From Hemibagrus wyckioides (lineage: Eukaryota; Chordata; Actinopteri; Siluriformes; Bagridae), in contig NC_080727.1 of assembly GCF_019097595.1 (NCBI RefSeq), positions 5,164,001 to 5,228,000 on the forward strand: a DNA stretch of 64,000 nucleotides, given 5' to 3'. Of the stretch, positions 49,739 through 61,378 are shown piece after piece (positions within the stretch are counted from its first letter, which is position 1; each line of letters opens with the position of its first letter). The notes under the pieces are model-generated. The model worked only from the letters and a program-made list of their open reading frames with translations, made no database searches and was not told where the DNA came from. Both the position numbers and the translations under genes were made by a program.

Positions 49739-50206
49739 CGGCGGAACCTCAGCGTACCAATTTAATCTGAATTGGCATACCAATTTCCAACGCTATTATC
49801 ATATTTTTGCAAGCATTCCATGTCAAGGATCCTCACAGGAAGTCGTGCAACCAAGCTTGGGCTAAAAATAGAACAGACCACCCATGCCACCAATCTGTCA
49901 ACAAATAAACGCACGAAAAATCACCTAGCTTTTGAACGCATGCCGAAGGCAATGTTGGTATCGTGGGTTGACTCGCTTTCTCTGACTGAAAAAAAATTGT
50001 AAAATTCGTAAACTTGCTTTGGTTGGCTTTGCTAGGCTCTTCACTGACGCAAATAAGTTTTGAACAGCTCCCGGACGTACCCGCAACTTAGCGGTCTCTC
50101 GATTCGGTTCGGTTCTGGTTTGTATGCCAAGAATGCTTCATATGCCAATGCAACTTTCTTGCAAAATTTAAAAAAATCATAAGGGGCAGCATTCGTATGT
50201 CCACTG
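49739..50206. mobile_element. TA-flanked non-autonomous DNA element, copy 2 (inverted relative to copy 1)
   Basis: The left end 'cggcggaacctcagcgtacc' follows TA at 49737-49738. The right end is 'cattcgtatgtccactg', with the outer repeat partly deleted. The internal sequences 'ccaagcttgggctaaaaata' and 'aatgttggtatcgtgggttg' are the reverse complement of those at 41308-41874. No transposase is encoded. Confidence 0.65.
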
Positions 50207-51443
50207 AACGACCTATTGGTTAAGTAGCCATTTTTTGCATCTATTTTAAAAATCACATGGCCCTCTAGTGAGGACCTGAGTGACCGTCAAAGCAAAACCA
50301 ACCCTGCTTCAGAGTGTAAATGTGTAAAAATACCTGCCTCCATACAGTATTCAGATTTTTTTGTATGTTAGAGGCATTTTAGGTTCCAATCTGGAGTTCT
50401 TCATCTGAGAACATGTTTTTACCTGGAATGTGAGTAGAAATATTCCAAACATACAAATTACTGATGTTACCTTTAATAATGAGCACAGAAAAAAAACGTG
50501 TTGTGTATTGGATGAACTCGTGCTCTGTACACAACCCCGGCTGACACACTACATCAGCAGCCCAAGCAGGGTCAAAAGAAGTTCAGCAGAAACTTACTTC
50601 TGTTAATATTTAGAGCACATTTACAATATACGCAAGCCCTAATATTTCAAAGTGATGAAACATACAGGATCCACACAGCAACCAGAGATAGAACAGCACA
50701 CATTTGTGAAGAAATATGTGATTCAGGGTAGCCTTGCTATCCCTGCATGGTACACTTGCGGCACATTTTATTGCTTACCGCACTGTGTTTGCTTATTTAT
50801 AGACCGCAAGTCCTTGGAGTGGAGATTTTACAGCAGTGCATGTGTCAGGCTCAGCATGTTTTCGCGTGTCATGCCAGTCAGCCTCGCCACCTCCCACCCC
50901 TCACATACATGCCAGAGTTAGGAGACAGGCACACAGGCCAACTCAATCACATGAGCTGAAATGTAAAAGCTTATCCCTTTATTCTCTCTCATCTGTCACA
51001 GAATTTTGAGTGAGCCATTGTAGGGGGAAAAAAAGGAGGAAATGTCAAAAAGTCCATTGATCACTGTGGATTTCGACTCATTGTTTTCTCGCTCCCCTCC
51101 GTTTCACACTCTATCCTCTATTTCCTCCTCGCTCTATCCGTGTGGTATCGGCCTGAGCCCAAATCGCTCAGACGACACCTTTGAAATGCAAAATGGTTTC
51201 CAGGTGAATCAGCCTGGCCTTTTTTCACGCCTGTCTGCCACCGATAACAGCTTCCACTGTGCCCCCTGAGTTAACAATCTCAACTAATAGACTTCTCTCC
51301 CGTCAATCAGACCTCAAAATGCCTGTAAAGTGCATACAGACCCTGATATACACACACCTCATACACGTACTTATTCTTCACTCCCATTTACTGATCAGAG
51401 CTTGTCTGAGGTGCTGAAAAATTGGTACAAAGCTTATGAAAAG

Positions 51444-51445
<2 letters not shown>
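50207..51445. other. Gene-free stretch
   Basis: Short open frames only; nothing recognised. Confidence 0.4.
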
Positions 51446-51511
<66 letters not shown>

Positions 51512-51550
51512 CATCCATCCATCCATCCATCCATCCATCCATCCATCCAT
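51446..51550. repeat. (ATCT)n(ATCC)n microsatellite
   Basis: About sixteen ATCT units pass directly into about ten ATCC units, suggesting a spread of a T/C change within the array. Confidence 0.95.
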
Positions 51551-52620
51551 GTCCTCTTTTTTTTAATTTCATAATCACCCATAATCCATTCATTATATAA
51601 CATTCTTATATAACCACAGCATTGCTGCATTCTCGAATATGATTGGTTACAAGGTTGGCGACTAATTTCCTAGTAGTTGTTTATAGCAACAGGATAATTA
51701 TTAAAATGATATTTTATAATTTCTGCAGTAACAGCTAAATCATAGTTGCTGGAATTAAGCCATATAACGATAATCATTAAAAATGATTTAGTGAATATAG
51801 TGAATATAGTGTATTTATAGTGTAATATATACACTATAAATATAGTGTATAGTGAATTTTAGTGTAATATGTTTATTTTACGTTCATGAAAAGATTCAAG
51901 ACGTAAACTTGGTGGAATTTTCCGGTTCCTCATTAACATGACAAGCTGTGTTTTGTTTTTTTTTTCCTTATCATCTTCAGAGAAAGGAAGAATGAGAGGT
52001 GTAAATAAACCATGACTAAGGACAGGACACAAGCGCATATGCTCCGCATGTGTTATATTTTTGTTCATAAACCGAGGAGAAAGTATGGGTTGAAATAAAA
52101 AAGGAAACAAGAAACAAGGAAAATGGAAGGCTCTTTAACACGAAACAGGTGAACACATTCAAGTAACACACCAATGACAGGACCAGAAACAAAGACAGAA
52201 ATTGAAATACAAGCTTGCTGTACTGTTTTATGTTTCTACCACTTGCTCCTCAGACGTGAGTATGATGTTGCCTTTATAAATGTCAATACAAGGAGAATGG
52301 ATTAATGAATTCATTTATTAAGATTACAATGTGCATTCTATATATATATGCAATGTGCATTTATATATATACACATATGTCTGGGGTAATCAGGCATTAT
52401 TTGCTTTCGTGTCAATCTGTTGACTGCAATTAAAAATATCAAAGAGCAGTGTGTGATTCCTACGGTGGAGAGCAATACCCAGCTGCACGCAGTCACCCCA
52501 GTCAAGCATTTCAATATTACAGATTAGATTATCTCGGCTAATGAAATGAGTTTGGGAAGGAGAGGCATGTGGTGGTAGACAAACATGACCTGCTTTAAGT
52601 ACTGCATGAAGCATTCCCTC

Positions 52621-52621
<1 letters not shown>
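51551..52621. other. Gene-free stretch
   Basis: Contains a 13-bp-arm AT-rich hairpin at about 51812-51842 ('tatttatagtgta' and its complement). Nothing else is recognised. Confidence 0.4.

Positions 52622-52666
<45 letters not shown>
52622..52666. repeat. (CT)n microsatellite
   Basis: A CT tract with one TTTC interruption. Confidence 0.95.
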
Positions 52667-52880
52667 TTTGCAGAGGACAAGCTGAAAGTTTTGTCCACAC
52701 CATATTTACTTTATACTCCAAGAAACCAAAATCAATCTAATAGGGTGACTGAGGTAGGAGATATATGAGGCTCACAAATCTCATTAAAATCCTAAAAGTC
52801 AATTCCGAACAATGATTCCTAGTTCGGATTTAGAATCTTAAAGTTAATTTCCTATTAGTCCGTTGCATAGGACTATACCC

Positions 52881-52955
52881 ACATTGACAGCTAGGGACAA
52901 ATTAGCATAGCAAATCCACCTACAGGCATGTTTTTGGGAGAGGAAAGGAAACTTG
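52881..52955 (-). repeat. L2-like LINE fragment (minus)
   Basis: 'gacaaattagcatagcaaat' followed by 'ccacctacaggcatgttttt' and 'gggagaggaaaggaaac' is the reverse complement of the region near 14755-14810. A short relic. Confidence 0.55.
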
Positions 52956-53898
52956 ATAACTCTTTTTCTGATGACCGCTGGGATAATAAACCTTTTATTG
53001 ATTTATTTTCATAGTCAAAATCTTTCGCAGTGATTTTACGTGCCTAATGCTGGCACGGGATTCGTCTTTTAAACTCCTACCAGTGTAGACACATATGTAA
53101 TTACTTCCTGTGATAACTGTACTCATGTTTGACACCCATGGATCGAGGAGGGCTTTGTCTGAATGCGTGCTGTGATGATGTCTACGATGAATGATGAATA
53201 TTCAAAGACTTTTGGAAGATTTGGGCCAATATGCATCATGTGACGTCATCAACAACAACGCCTTCAGCTATAACCCTCTTCAATCCACGTGCATCAAACA
53301 TGAGTGCAACTATCATCGAAGGTTTTTACGTACTGTATGTACCTTGACTGGTTTTAAAGAAGAATCACGTGCTTGGATTTCTTATGCTAATTTGTCCCTC
53401 AGTAGCAAAAAAACATATGCATGATTTTATGTAGATTTCTGTTATTACCTGTTATTATAATCCTGTATTAACAACATAAGTTTACCTGAGACAGTATCTC
53501 CAGCGATGAAACTTCTGAGCCATTTTGCCATCTCGAATCTTAATATCCGAATAAAAATCAGGTGTAAAGATCTTCCTCACATCATGCACATTGTTGTTGT
53601 CATTATAGTTCCTCAAGTTTCAGCTCAAAATTGATTTAATATTGAACTTTTGTTCACCATATGGGGCCTTGGTTGGCTTGCTGTGCTTTACACATTGACT
53701 AATGACAGATTCCCGACACATTCATTAATAATCGTGCAAATGGATCTGTAGCTGATGTGTCCTCACTAAAGAACAACCATTTTTTATGCAATAATGGAGC
53801 TTGTTTGGGGACGAGCAATAACACAAAACAGAAATCTCCTACACTATCATCAAATGTTTTGGGTTTTGTACAAGCTTGTCTCTTTCTTTATATTTGAG
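52956..53898. other. Gene-free stretch
   Basis: Nothing recognised; short open frames only. Confidence 0.4.
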
Positions 53899-54440
53899 CA
53901 TAGTATCCAGGCATAACATTATGACCACTGACAGTCGACGTGAGTAACACTGATGATCTCCTCATCATGGCACCTGTTAGTGGGTGGGATATATTAGGCA
54001 GCAAGTGAACATTTTGTCCTCAAAGTCGATGTGTTAGAAGCAGGAAAAATGGACAAGCGTAAGGATTTGAGCGAGTTTGACAAGGGCCAAAGTGTGATGG
54101 CTAGACCACTGGATCAGAGCATCTCCAATTCTTGTGGGGTGTTCCGGGTCTGCAGTGGTCAGTATTTATCAAAAGTGGTCCAAGGAAGGAGCAGTGATGA
54201 ACCGGCGACAGGGTCATGGACGGCCAAGGCTCACTGATGCACGTGGGGAGCGAAGGCTGGCCCATGTGATCCGATCCAACAGACGAGCTACTGTTGCTCA
54301 AATCGCTGAAGAATTTAATGCTGGTTCTGATAGAAAGGTGTCAGAATACACAGTGCATGACGGGTCAGAGCTGTTTTGGCAGCAAAACAGGGACCAACAC
54401 AATATTAGGCAGGTGGTCATAATGTTATGCCTGTTTAGTG
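53899..54440 (+). mobile_element. Tc1-like deletion derivative of the 36038 family
   Basis: Inverted ends: left '...ccaggcataacattatgacc', right 'ggtggtcataatgttatgcc' followed by 'tgtttagtg', then TATATA. Inside, 'gtaacactgatgatctcctc' and 'cacctgttagtgggtgggat' match 36038-37134 closely. Roughly the last two thirds of the transposase are missing. The outer few bases of the ends differ from the copy at 36038, so the two represent different subfamilies. The left boundary is approximate. Confidence 0.85.
54049..54358 (+). pseudogene. Truncated Tc1-like transposase (N-terminal only)
   Basis: Begins [20 protein letters not shown], breaks by a frameshift near 54125, and continues in another frame as [38 protein letters not shown] and RRATVAQIAEEFNAGSDRKV, ending at EYTVH. 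These are the two helix-turn-helix regions and the GRPR linker. The catalytic domain is absent because the sequence jumps straight to the 3' untranslated part (gctgttttggcagcaaaa). Confidence 0.85.
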
Positions 54441-55708
54441 TATATATAAAAAAGGATAAAGTGCTACTGCATTGCTTTCATTTAGATAATAATTGACAAA
54501 ATGCTCCTTTTTTAAAAACTTGTGTTATTTTTTTCCAAGATTATTTCCCCACTGAACTGCTGCTAAATTCTGTTTCCAAATCCGAGACGTTTGAAAACTT
54601 TCTCATTCTCCTTCTCGTCCTAAGCACCGCTGTAGGTCTTGCTGAGATGGTTTTATGCCAAATGTTTCAAAGGATATGCAGCTGCATCAGAAGCCACCCA
54701 CTGGTCTCTGTGGAAAGCTGTGCAGTGAAGCGTCCGTGGCTTCAGATAAGACTGAAGGGAGGATTCGGGGTGTGTTTGGAGATGGGACGGCAGCCGTTTA
54801 GCTTTGAGGTTGTTTACACACAGAACAAAGAGTTATGTGCGTGACCATGCCATAGTCCAGGAGTTCTGTATCATTTATTTCTTCGGCAGAAGTCTGGAGG
54901 AAGACTGGAAAAAAAGAAGAAAAAAAAAAGAAGCATAAAATAGAAAGGCACATTTTGGACTAAAGACCCATAAATTCCCATTGTACGGTAGTCATTTGTG
55001 CCACTTTTCCTTTACTCGGTCCTATGAGCACAGTCTATCCCTAAAGCCATTTCACTCTCCAAAAGCTAATGCACCGAGAGATTTATGATGCAGTAGATAT
55101 AGATGACAGGATTTTTTTTCTTCTTCTGGCGAGCTGATCCTGAAGGATATATCAAGGTATATCAATAGGAAAGAAGGTAAAGAAAAGTTTGCATGAAATC
55201 CTTTGTGAGTGTGGCTGTTTCGTTGTTTAAACACTCTTGTACCGTTTCTGCTTGAGTAATATTTGGCACACGGGTGTTTTGACAACCCAATTCTCCAGCT
55301 GTGAAAGGGTTTTATTGCCTCACCAAGATGCCAAGGTACGTACAGGAAGAGCTTATAAAACTGAAAGAGTTTATAGAGAATATATGGAAAAAGGAAACGA
55401 GGAATATTGTCTATGACGCTTTCAATGAAGGTGCAGTTTTTTCGTCAATCTGTGCCCAGTGTAGCTTCAGATACATGTTCAGACAGGAGTGGAAGCGGAT
55501 GCAGTCTTCTACTGTTTTAGAACATCAACATGTTTTGTGATTTGTGACACTTTTCTGCGCACCGTGCTTGTAAAGAGTGGTTGTATGAGTTACTATAGAC
55601 TTCTGGTCAAATTAAACCAGTCATGTGACTTCACGTCAACAAGTGAGGTCTGATCTCTTTCTCTTCAGAGAGATTCTTATATGTAAAAATCCCAGGAATT
55701 TCCAAAAT
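54441..55708. other. Gene-free stretch
   Basis: Short frames only. The 79-codon frame at 55301-55540 is the most protein-like but I do not recognise it. Confidence 0.35.
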
Positions 55709-55742
55709 AACTAACTAACTAGCTAACTAACTAACTAACTAA
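55709..55742. repeat. (AACT)n microsatellite
   Basis: About eight units with one AGCT change. Confidence 0.9.
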
Positions 55743-55964
55743 ATAATTAAATGCCTAAAAAGGTAGATTAAATGAATATATGCGACACGTTACTTCAAGC
55801 TCAGATAATTGTTAACAACTTAACAACAATCAACAGCCGTGAACTTATTTTGTAACATATTGCTATATTAAAAAACATCTGCACAGCTGTTACATAATGT
55901 GCTAAGCAAATAATGATTTTATAAATGCATTATTAACATTGCTATAAACCATACGACCTTTTTA

Positions 55965-55969
<5 letters not shown>

Positions 55970-56035
<66 letters not shown>

Positions 56036-56142
56036 CACTATACTGTAGAACTGCAATATTAAGGGTTAACAAAGATATTTTATTTGATATAATAAGACAA
56101 TTTATTTTTATTAAAAGCCAATTTATTTTATTAGCAACCAAT

Positions 56143-56177
<35 letters not shown>

Positions 56178-56218
56178 TATTTTTTTTTTTTTTTAATTAA
56201 TTAATTAATTAATTAATT
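55970..56218. repeat. (AAT)n, (ATT)n and (TTAA)n cluster
   Basis: (AAT)n at about 55970-56031, (ATT)n at about 56144-56176 and (TTAA)n at about 56194-56218, separated by AT-rich sequence. The AAT and ATT arms could pair across roughly 110 bases. Confidence 0.9.
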
Positions 56219-57162
56219 TATTATTTTTGTTCTACTCATCTGTGAGGTAGACAAATGATCATTCCTCACTGTAAGAAGGAAATAAAAAGAGCACAGTGTG
56301 TATTATTTTGTATCCACAACCCTTGAACACGCTACGCCATACATGCTCACGTTTACCTTTTTTCTCTCAAAAAAAAAAAAAAATTCCTAGCCATTTTGAC
56401 AACAACAACGGTGACCTTTAAGTTGGCAGAGGCAGCATGGCTCCGATCACAGGGACTGGAAACAGAGCCAAAGTGAAATGTCAACCGTCCCTGTGGTTCC
56501 AGCGCTGACGCAACACACCGCTGAGCTACGGCAAAACCGAGGAGACGGAGAATGAGAGATACACGTGTGTGTGGGGGCGCATCCGAGAATACCTAGTGTG
56601 CATGTGAATGTGTTCGCTGGAGTGTGTGCATCTGCCCTGGGCATTCATGATGTCTGTGAATATGGGTTTTTTGGTCAGTGTGTGTATGCATTTGTGTGTG
56701 TGTGTAGTACAGGGACTCACCTGGCATGTCAGAAAGCATTAAAGTAGGACTACGGTTGGAAGAACTGAGCTTTCCCAAAGCTTTCCACCAGAAAACACAC
56801 ACACACACACCATACCTAACCAGCCCTGTGAAACACACACCAAGCATTCACACAGAGTACAGCATACCACCATTTACATCCAAATCAGGAACAGAAAATG
56901 CTTAAAAGTCATTATAACACCACTTTCTCTCTCAAGACCATGATATTAATATTTTACATTAATAAACATCCACAGCATGGTTACACGTTACACCTCCTTT
57001 CTGACTGGTCAGCATAACGGAATAAAACACAAGAATCAATGACGAGGTGTAGTGATTTGGGTCAGTGCATGACCACTGTTGTTGTTGGGTTTTTGTTGTT
57101 GGGAACAGGACATATAAGACGTGTATTCCTCATATAAAGCTTCAATTCTATTCAATTAATAA
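56219..57162. other. Gene-free stretch
   Basis: GT/CA-rich short runs near 56690-56810. No recognised coding region. Confidence 0.4.
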
Positions 57163-57360
57163 CTCTAGGCACTGGTGGCTTAGTTGTAGGTTTCTCACCT
57201 ACCATGCGGAAGGCATGGGTTCAATTCCCAGCCACTGGATGCAGTGCCGGTCCCAAGCCTGGATAAAATGGGAGGGTTGCATAAAACCTGTTGTTGTGCG
57301 GACCAGTTGGTCTGCTATGGTGACCTCTCACACAGGGAGCAGCTGAAAGATCAACAATGT
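57163..57360 (+). mobile_element. tRNA-derived SINE with shared retroelement tail
   Basis: The head 'gtggcttagttgtaggtttc' and B-box region 'catgggttcaattcccagcc' are tRNA-like. The tail 'gcagtgccggtcccaagcct' with 'ggataaaatgggagggttgc' is the module also found at 3782-4010 and 25725-25830. This is the only copy here that shows both parts. Confidence 0.75.
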
Positions 57361-57611
57361 ATTCAATTAAACTGCCAATTTCAGATTTGCTCATAGAAAA
57401 TGACTCAACACTCTCTAACCAATCAGATTCAATCTTTCTGGATTGAGAGAGAGAATCGCTTGATTGAGACATACCTTTATTAAATATCAACATACACGTC
57501 ATCCCTGTCTATGAGGCGTTATAGAAACGATAACGTATTGAATTGAACTGCCAATTTCTGATTGGCTTATAGAAAATGACTCAACACCTTCTGACCAATC
57601 AGATTCACTCG
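57355..57611. repeat. Pair of ~75-bp direct repeats with CCAATCAGA inverted ends
   Basis: 'aactgccaatttc' ... 'atagaaaatgactcaacac' ... 'gaccaatcagattca' occurs at about 57360-57434 and again at 57536-57608. In the second copy, TCTGATTGG and CCAATCAGA form inverted arms. A similar phrase is at 16497-16510. Possibly a MITE-like element; not confirmed. Confidence 0.5.
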
Positions 57612-58483
57612 TTCATCCATCATCCATGCATATGGTACAAGCCGTATTAACGTCTAACATGCAGCTTATTTGACTTGTTCTTGTAACAGTGTTCATTTAA
57701 TACAAACAGTATCTTTGACTGATCGTTTCATTCCCACCATCTATATCGCAGCCTGTCGTTAATGCGTTTCACACTGCACTTCTCCACCTGCTTCTCACCT
57801 GTCTTGCAAAACCTTGAAAATGTGCCGAGCAATTGATTACAGGCTTTTTTTCTTTTTCTTTTTTTTTCGAAAGCAAGCATCCCACTGATGGCTATTGTTA
57901 GTGTCTTTTCTTTCCGTCTTACCGTCATTCTCTCCTGGCACGCTACACAACAGCTGCACCTCTAATGAAGCAAACTGAAATGATGGAGCGACAGGGAAAG
58001 AGTGAGAGAGGAATGCCAAATGACCTCAGTGCTTAGGTGGAGAAAAGAAAGGTAAAATAATAATGTAATAATATTAAAAAATAGCCCTGTATATGCATTA
58101 TACATGTATTGAATGAGTGAGTGAGTGAGTGAGTGAGTGAATGAAGGAATGAATCCGTTTTGCTCTCTGGCATGTTAAATGGGAGGCACTTTTCTGTGCT
58201 GTTAAGTGGCTGTGAACATAATTAATGCCTCTAGTGCTGTGTGCATTAGTGTATGTTTGCATTAGTAATGCAAGGTTGTCCTTACAGTGGTTCCCCCACC
58301 GGGCTTACACCCACTGCTGCCTGCGGCCATGGGAAGCGTTTCATGAGCTGTGTTTTAAACAGGTACTATAACTCGATTAAGAAAAAAAAAGTATGCTGGC
58401 CACAGTGGATGCCATTTTAGAATTACTGCCGCAACTGAAGTGAAATTTGATTTAAATCAAATGATTCGGCTATTTTATTTTAT
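57612..58483. other. Gene-free stretch
   Basis: Contains the (GAGT)n microsatellite at about 58104-58140. No coding signal recognised. Confidence 0.5.
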
Positions 58484-59600
58484 TTTTCATGTGAGGATTT
58501 TTCTACACATAATCTATTTATTTTCATGTGAGTCCCTCCAAATGATACATTTACTTTCACGTGTGATTCCCTCCTAATGATTAATTTATTTTCACATGTG
58601 ATTCCCTCCTAATGATTCATTTATTTTGACATGTGATTCCCTCCAAATGATTCATTTACTTTCACATGTGATTCTGTCCAAATGATTCATTTACTTTCAC
58701 ATGTGATGCCCTCCAAATGATTCATTTATACTCATGTGATTCCCCCAAATTATTCATTTACTTTCACATATGATTCCGTCTAAATGATTAATGTATTTTC
58801 ACATGTGATTCCCTCCAAAGTATTCATTTAATTTCACGTGATTCTTTTCAAATAATTCATTTATTTTCATATGTGATTCCCTCTAAATGATTCATTTACT
58901 TTCACGTGTGATTCCCTCCTAATGATTCATTTATTTCCACATGTGATTCCCTCCTAATGATTCATTTATTTTGACATGTGATTCCCTCCAAATGATTCAT
59001 TTACTTTCACATGTGATTCCCCCAAATTATTCATTTACTTTCACATATGATTCCGTCTAAATGATCAATTTATTTTCACATGTGATTCCCTCCAAAGTAT
59101 TCATTTAATTTCACATGTGATTCTTTTCAAATAATTCATTTATATTCGTATGTGATTCCCTCTAAATGATTCATTTACTTTCACGTGTGATTCTGTCCAA
59201 ATGATTCATTTACTTTCACATGTGATTCCCTCCAAATGATTCATTTACTTTCACATGTGATGCCCTCCAAATGATTCATTTATACTCATGTGATTCCCTC
59301 CAAAGTATTCATTTAATTTCACATGTGATTCCTTTCAAATAATTCATTTATTTTTGTATGTGATTCCCTCTAAATGATTCATTTACTTTTACATGTGATT
59401 CCCTCCAAATGATTCATTTATTTTCACATCTGATTCCCTCCAAATAATTAATTTACTTTCCCATGTGATTCCATCCAAATTATTCATTTACTTTCCCATG
59501 TGATTCCCTCCAAATGATTCATGTATTTTGACATAGGATTCCCTCCAAATGATTCATTTATTTTCACATGTGATTCCCCCAGTGATTCATTTATTTTAAA
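58484..59600. repeat. 35-bp minisatellite array A
   Basis: About 30 tandem units of the type 'attcatttattttcacatg' + 'tgattccctccaaatg', each with a self-complementary CACATGTG core in its best form. A larger block of about 278 bp (eight units) is repeated: the variant units with 'ccaaagtattcatttaattt' recur at about 58814, 59092 and 59300. No coding potential. Confidence 0.95.
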
Positions 59601-59621
59601 CTTTTTAAATCATTTATTTTT

Positions 59622-59710
59622 ATTTTCTTGTGTTATTTTCTTTTTCAAATGGTTCATATATATTTGCATCATTGTCTTTTACAGGATTCACAGGAATCTC
59701 TTATTTCCAC
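59622..59710. repeat. Block X, duplicated at 62031-62116
   Basis: 'ttttctttttcaaatggttc' ... 'acaggattcacaggaatctc' 'ttattt' recurs inside array B, showing that the arrays and their edge sequence were copied together. Confidence 0.8.
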
Positions 59711-60111
59711 ACTTGACTTTCCTTTTCACAATTCATTTTTCCCTCACACGATTTATTGATTTTCTCATATATTTATTTTTCACATGCCGATTTATCACTT
59801 ATTCACGTGCCATGTTACAACAACTGTAGAATCTCATTTCTGATATTTTTGAAATCCTCCTTGTCCTCTGTATCTCCTGTTTGTCCACTTGTTTCCTTTC
59901 TATCTCTTTTTCTCGGCACGCTTCGGCTGCCATTAGCGAGGCGTCCGCTGTGGCCAGCCTGTTTTGACAGATGTTTGTTCTGTCCAGGAGCATCTCACAG
60001 GACGTTATGGCTCTTGTCATCCTGATAAGAGAGGACGAAAGCGAAAAAGAAAAAGAAAGAGAACCGATTAAAAAAACAAAAGCCCCTTTACTTACCAAGG
60101 CCACGTCCTTT

Positions 60112-60162
<51 letters not shown>
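60112..60162. repeat. (TTTC)n microsatellite
   Basis: About twelve tetranucleotide units. Confidence 0.95.
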
Positions 60163-60639
60163 CCTTCTTATCCTCGGGGCTTATTAAAATTTTAGCAGAG
60201 TGAAAGAGATAACAGTAATACACTGAAAAAGAAATGGACAGTGTCTTCCTTTGTGACAAACGATTCTTTATCAGGGTGATAAAAAGTGAAAGGTGTGTGT
60301 GTGTGTTTTGTAAAATGCAGTCTCTTACCTTCTTTTCACAGTGAAGGTTCACTAGATGCTCGGATCCAGATCTATATGAAAAAGTGCTTTATTGTCTACT
60401 TATACAACAGTCCACTAATTTGATTGGACGAGAGATGTTCTAAAAGTGCCCATATTTAGTACAACACTACTGGAACTTTCACTCCGCAAACAGCGCTTAC
60501 AGTTAAATAAATACAGTATAACCTGTGACCAAAAATCTCAAAGCTTGTCAGATGACAATGTGAAGAAGAGGAAGAAGGGAAGCCAATTTCACTGGAAATT
60601 TGAACACAACCATGGTAACCATGGATGATGGACTATCCT

Positions 60640-61222
60640 TTTCCTTTCACATGCTCATGTTCATTTTTGCTTTACAGCATCAGAAGTCTTCGTCCACTCA
60701 GGTGCTCGATCAGCAGCTACCACACAACTACTGTAGCTCATCTTCTGAGCCCCATTCAGAGTAGTGTGTGACAAAGATCTCCCATACCACCACATCAGGT
60801 TTAAAAGCCAAAAACAGACCAGTACCCACTTACCTCCACGCCCTTATCACACCCTGCCCCGCACCATGCTGGTCTGATCCCATTGCCTCTCAAGGTACAA
60901 GATTCTTCTCTGTTCTGGCACCTAGGCGCTGTAATGATTTTCCCCTAGATGTCCGAAGAGCCGAGTTCTTCAAATGACATCTAAAAAGACCTACCACTTC
61001 TGAGAATACTTAAACTAGCACTAAAGAATTGTTTTGTCTGTGTAGTTTTTTACTGTATCACCTCCTCAATAGAGTTTTTAGAGACTGATGGTACTCTTAG
61101 TCCTCGACCTACTAAACCAGTATTCACTGAGAGAGAATTCAAAGTACTTCTGCACATCGCTTTGGATAAGGGGGTCTGCCAAATGCCATAAATGTAAATG
61201 TAAATGTGAATGTGAATGTATG
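60640..61222 (+). mobile_element. LINE 3' end with coding remnant
   Basis: A degraded C-terminal reading frame (GLKAKNRPVPTYLHALITPC, then RFFSVLAPRRCNDFPLDVRR) is followed by 'catcgctttggataaggggg', 'tctgccaaatgccataaatg' and a (TGTAAA)n/(TGTGAA)n-like tail. This is the typical end of a fish non-LTR retrotransposon; the clade was not verified. Stops and frameshifts make it non-functional. The start is approximate. Confidence 0.75.
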
Positions 61223-61327
61223 CAACTCACTGTTACCACTTGAATGCTGATATTGTCCTGAGAAACCGGTGTGCTTTTGATCACTGATTTGGTCGTCTGT
61301 CCCAGTTTCTGTGTACTGATTGTGTTT

Positions 61328-61378
61328 GAATTTGTGTGTACACTTATGCTGTACATGTGTGCCTCAGGCGAGGTTTTC
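61328..61378. repeat. Block Y, duplicated at 63037-63088
   Basis: 'aatttgtgtgtacacttatg' ... 'acatgtgtgcctcaggcgag' appears again on the far side of array B as 'aatttgtgtgtactcttatg' ... 'atatgtgtgccttagggga'. Confidence 0.8.

Noticed and set aside
51812..51842. AT-rich hairpin with 13-bp arms
   Set aside because: Low-complexity A/T sequence in which such pairing is expected; reported only in passing.
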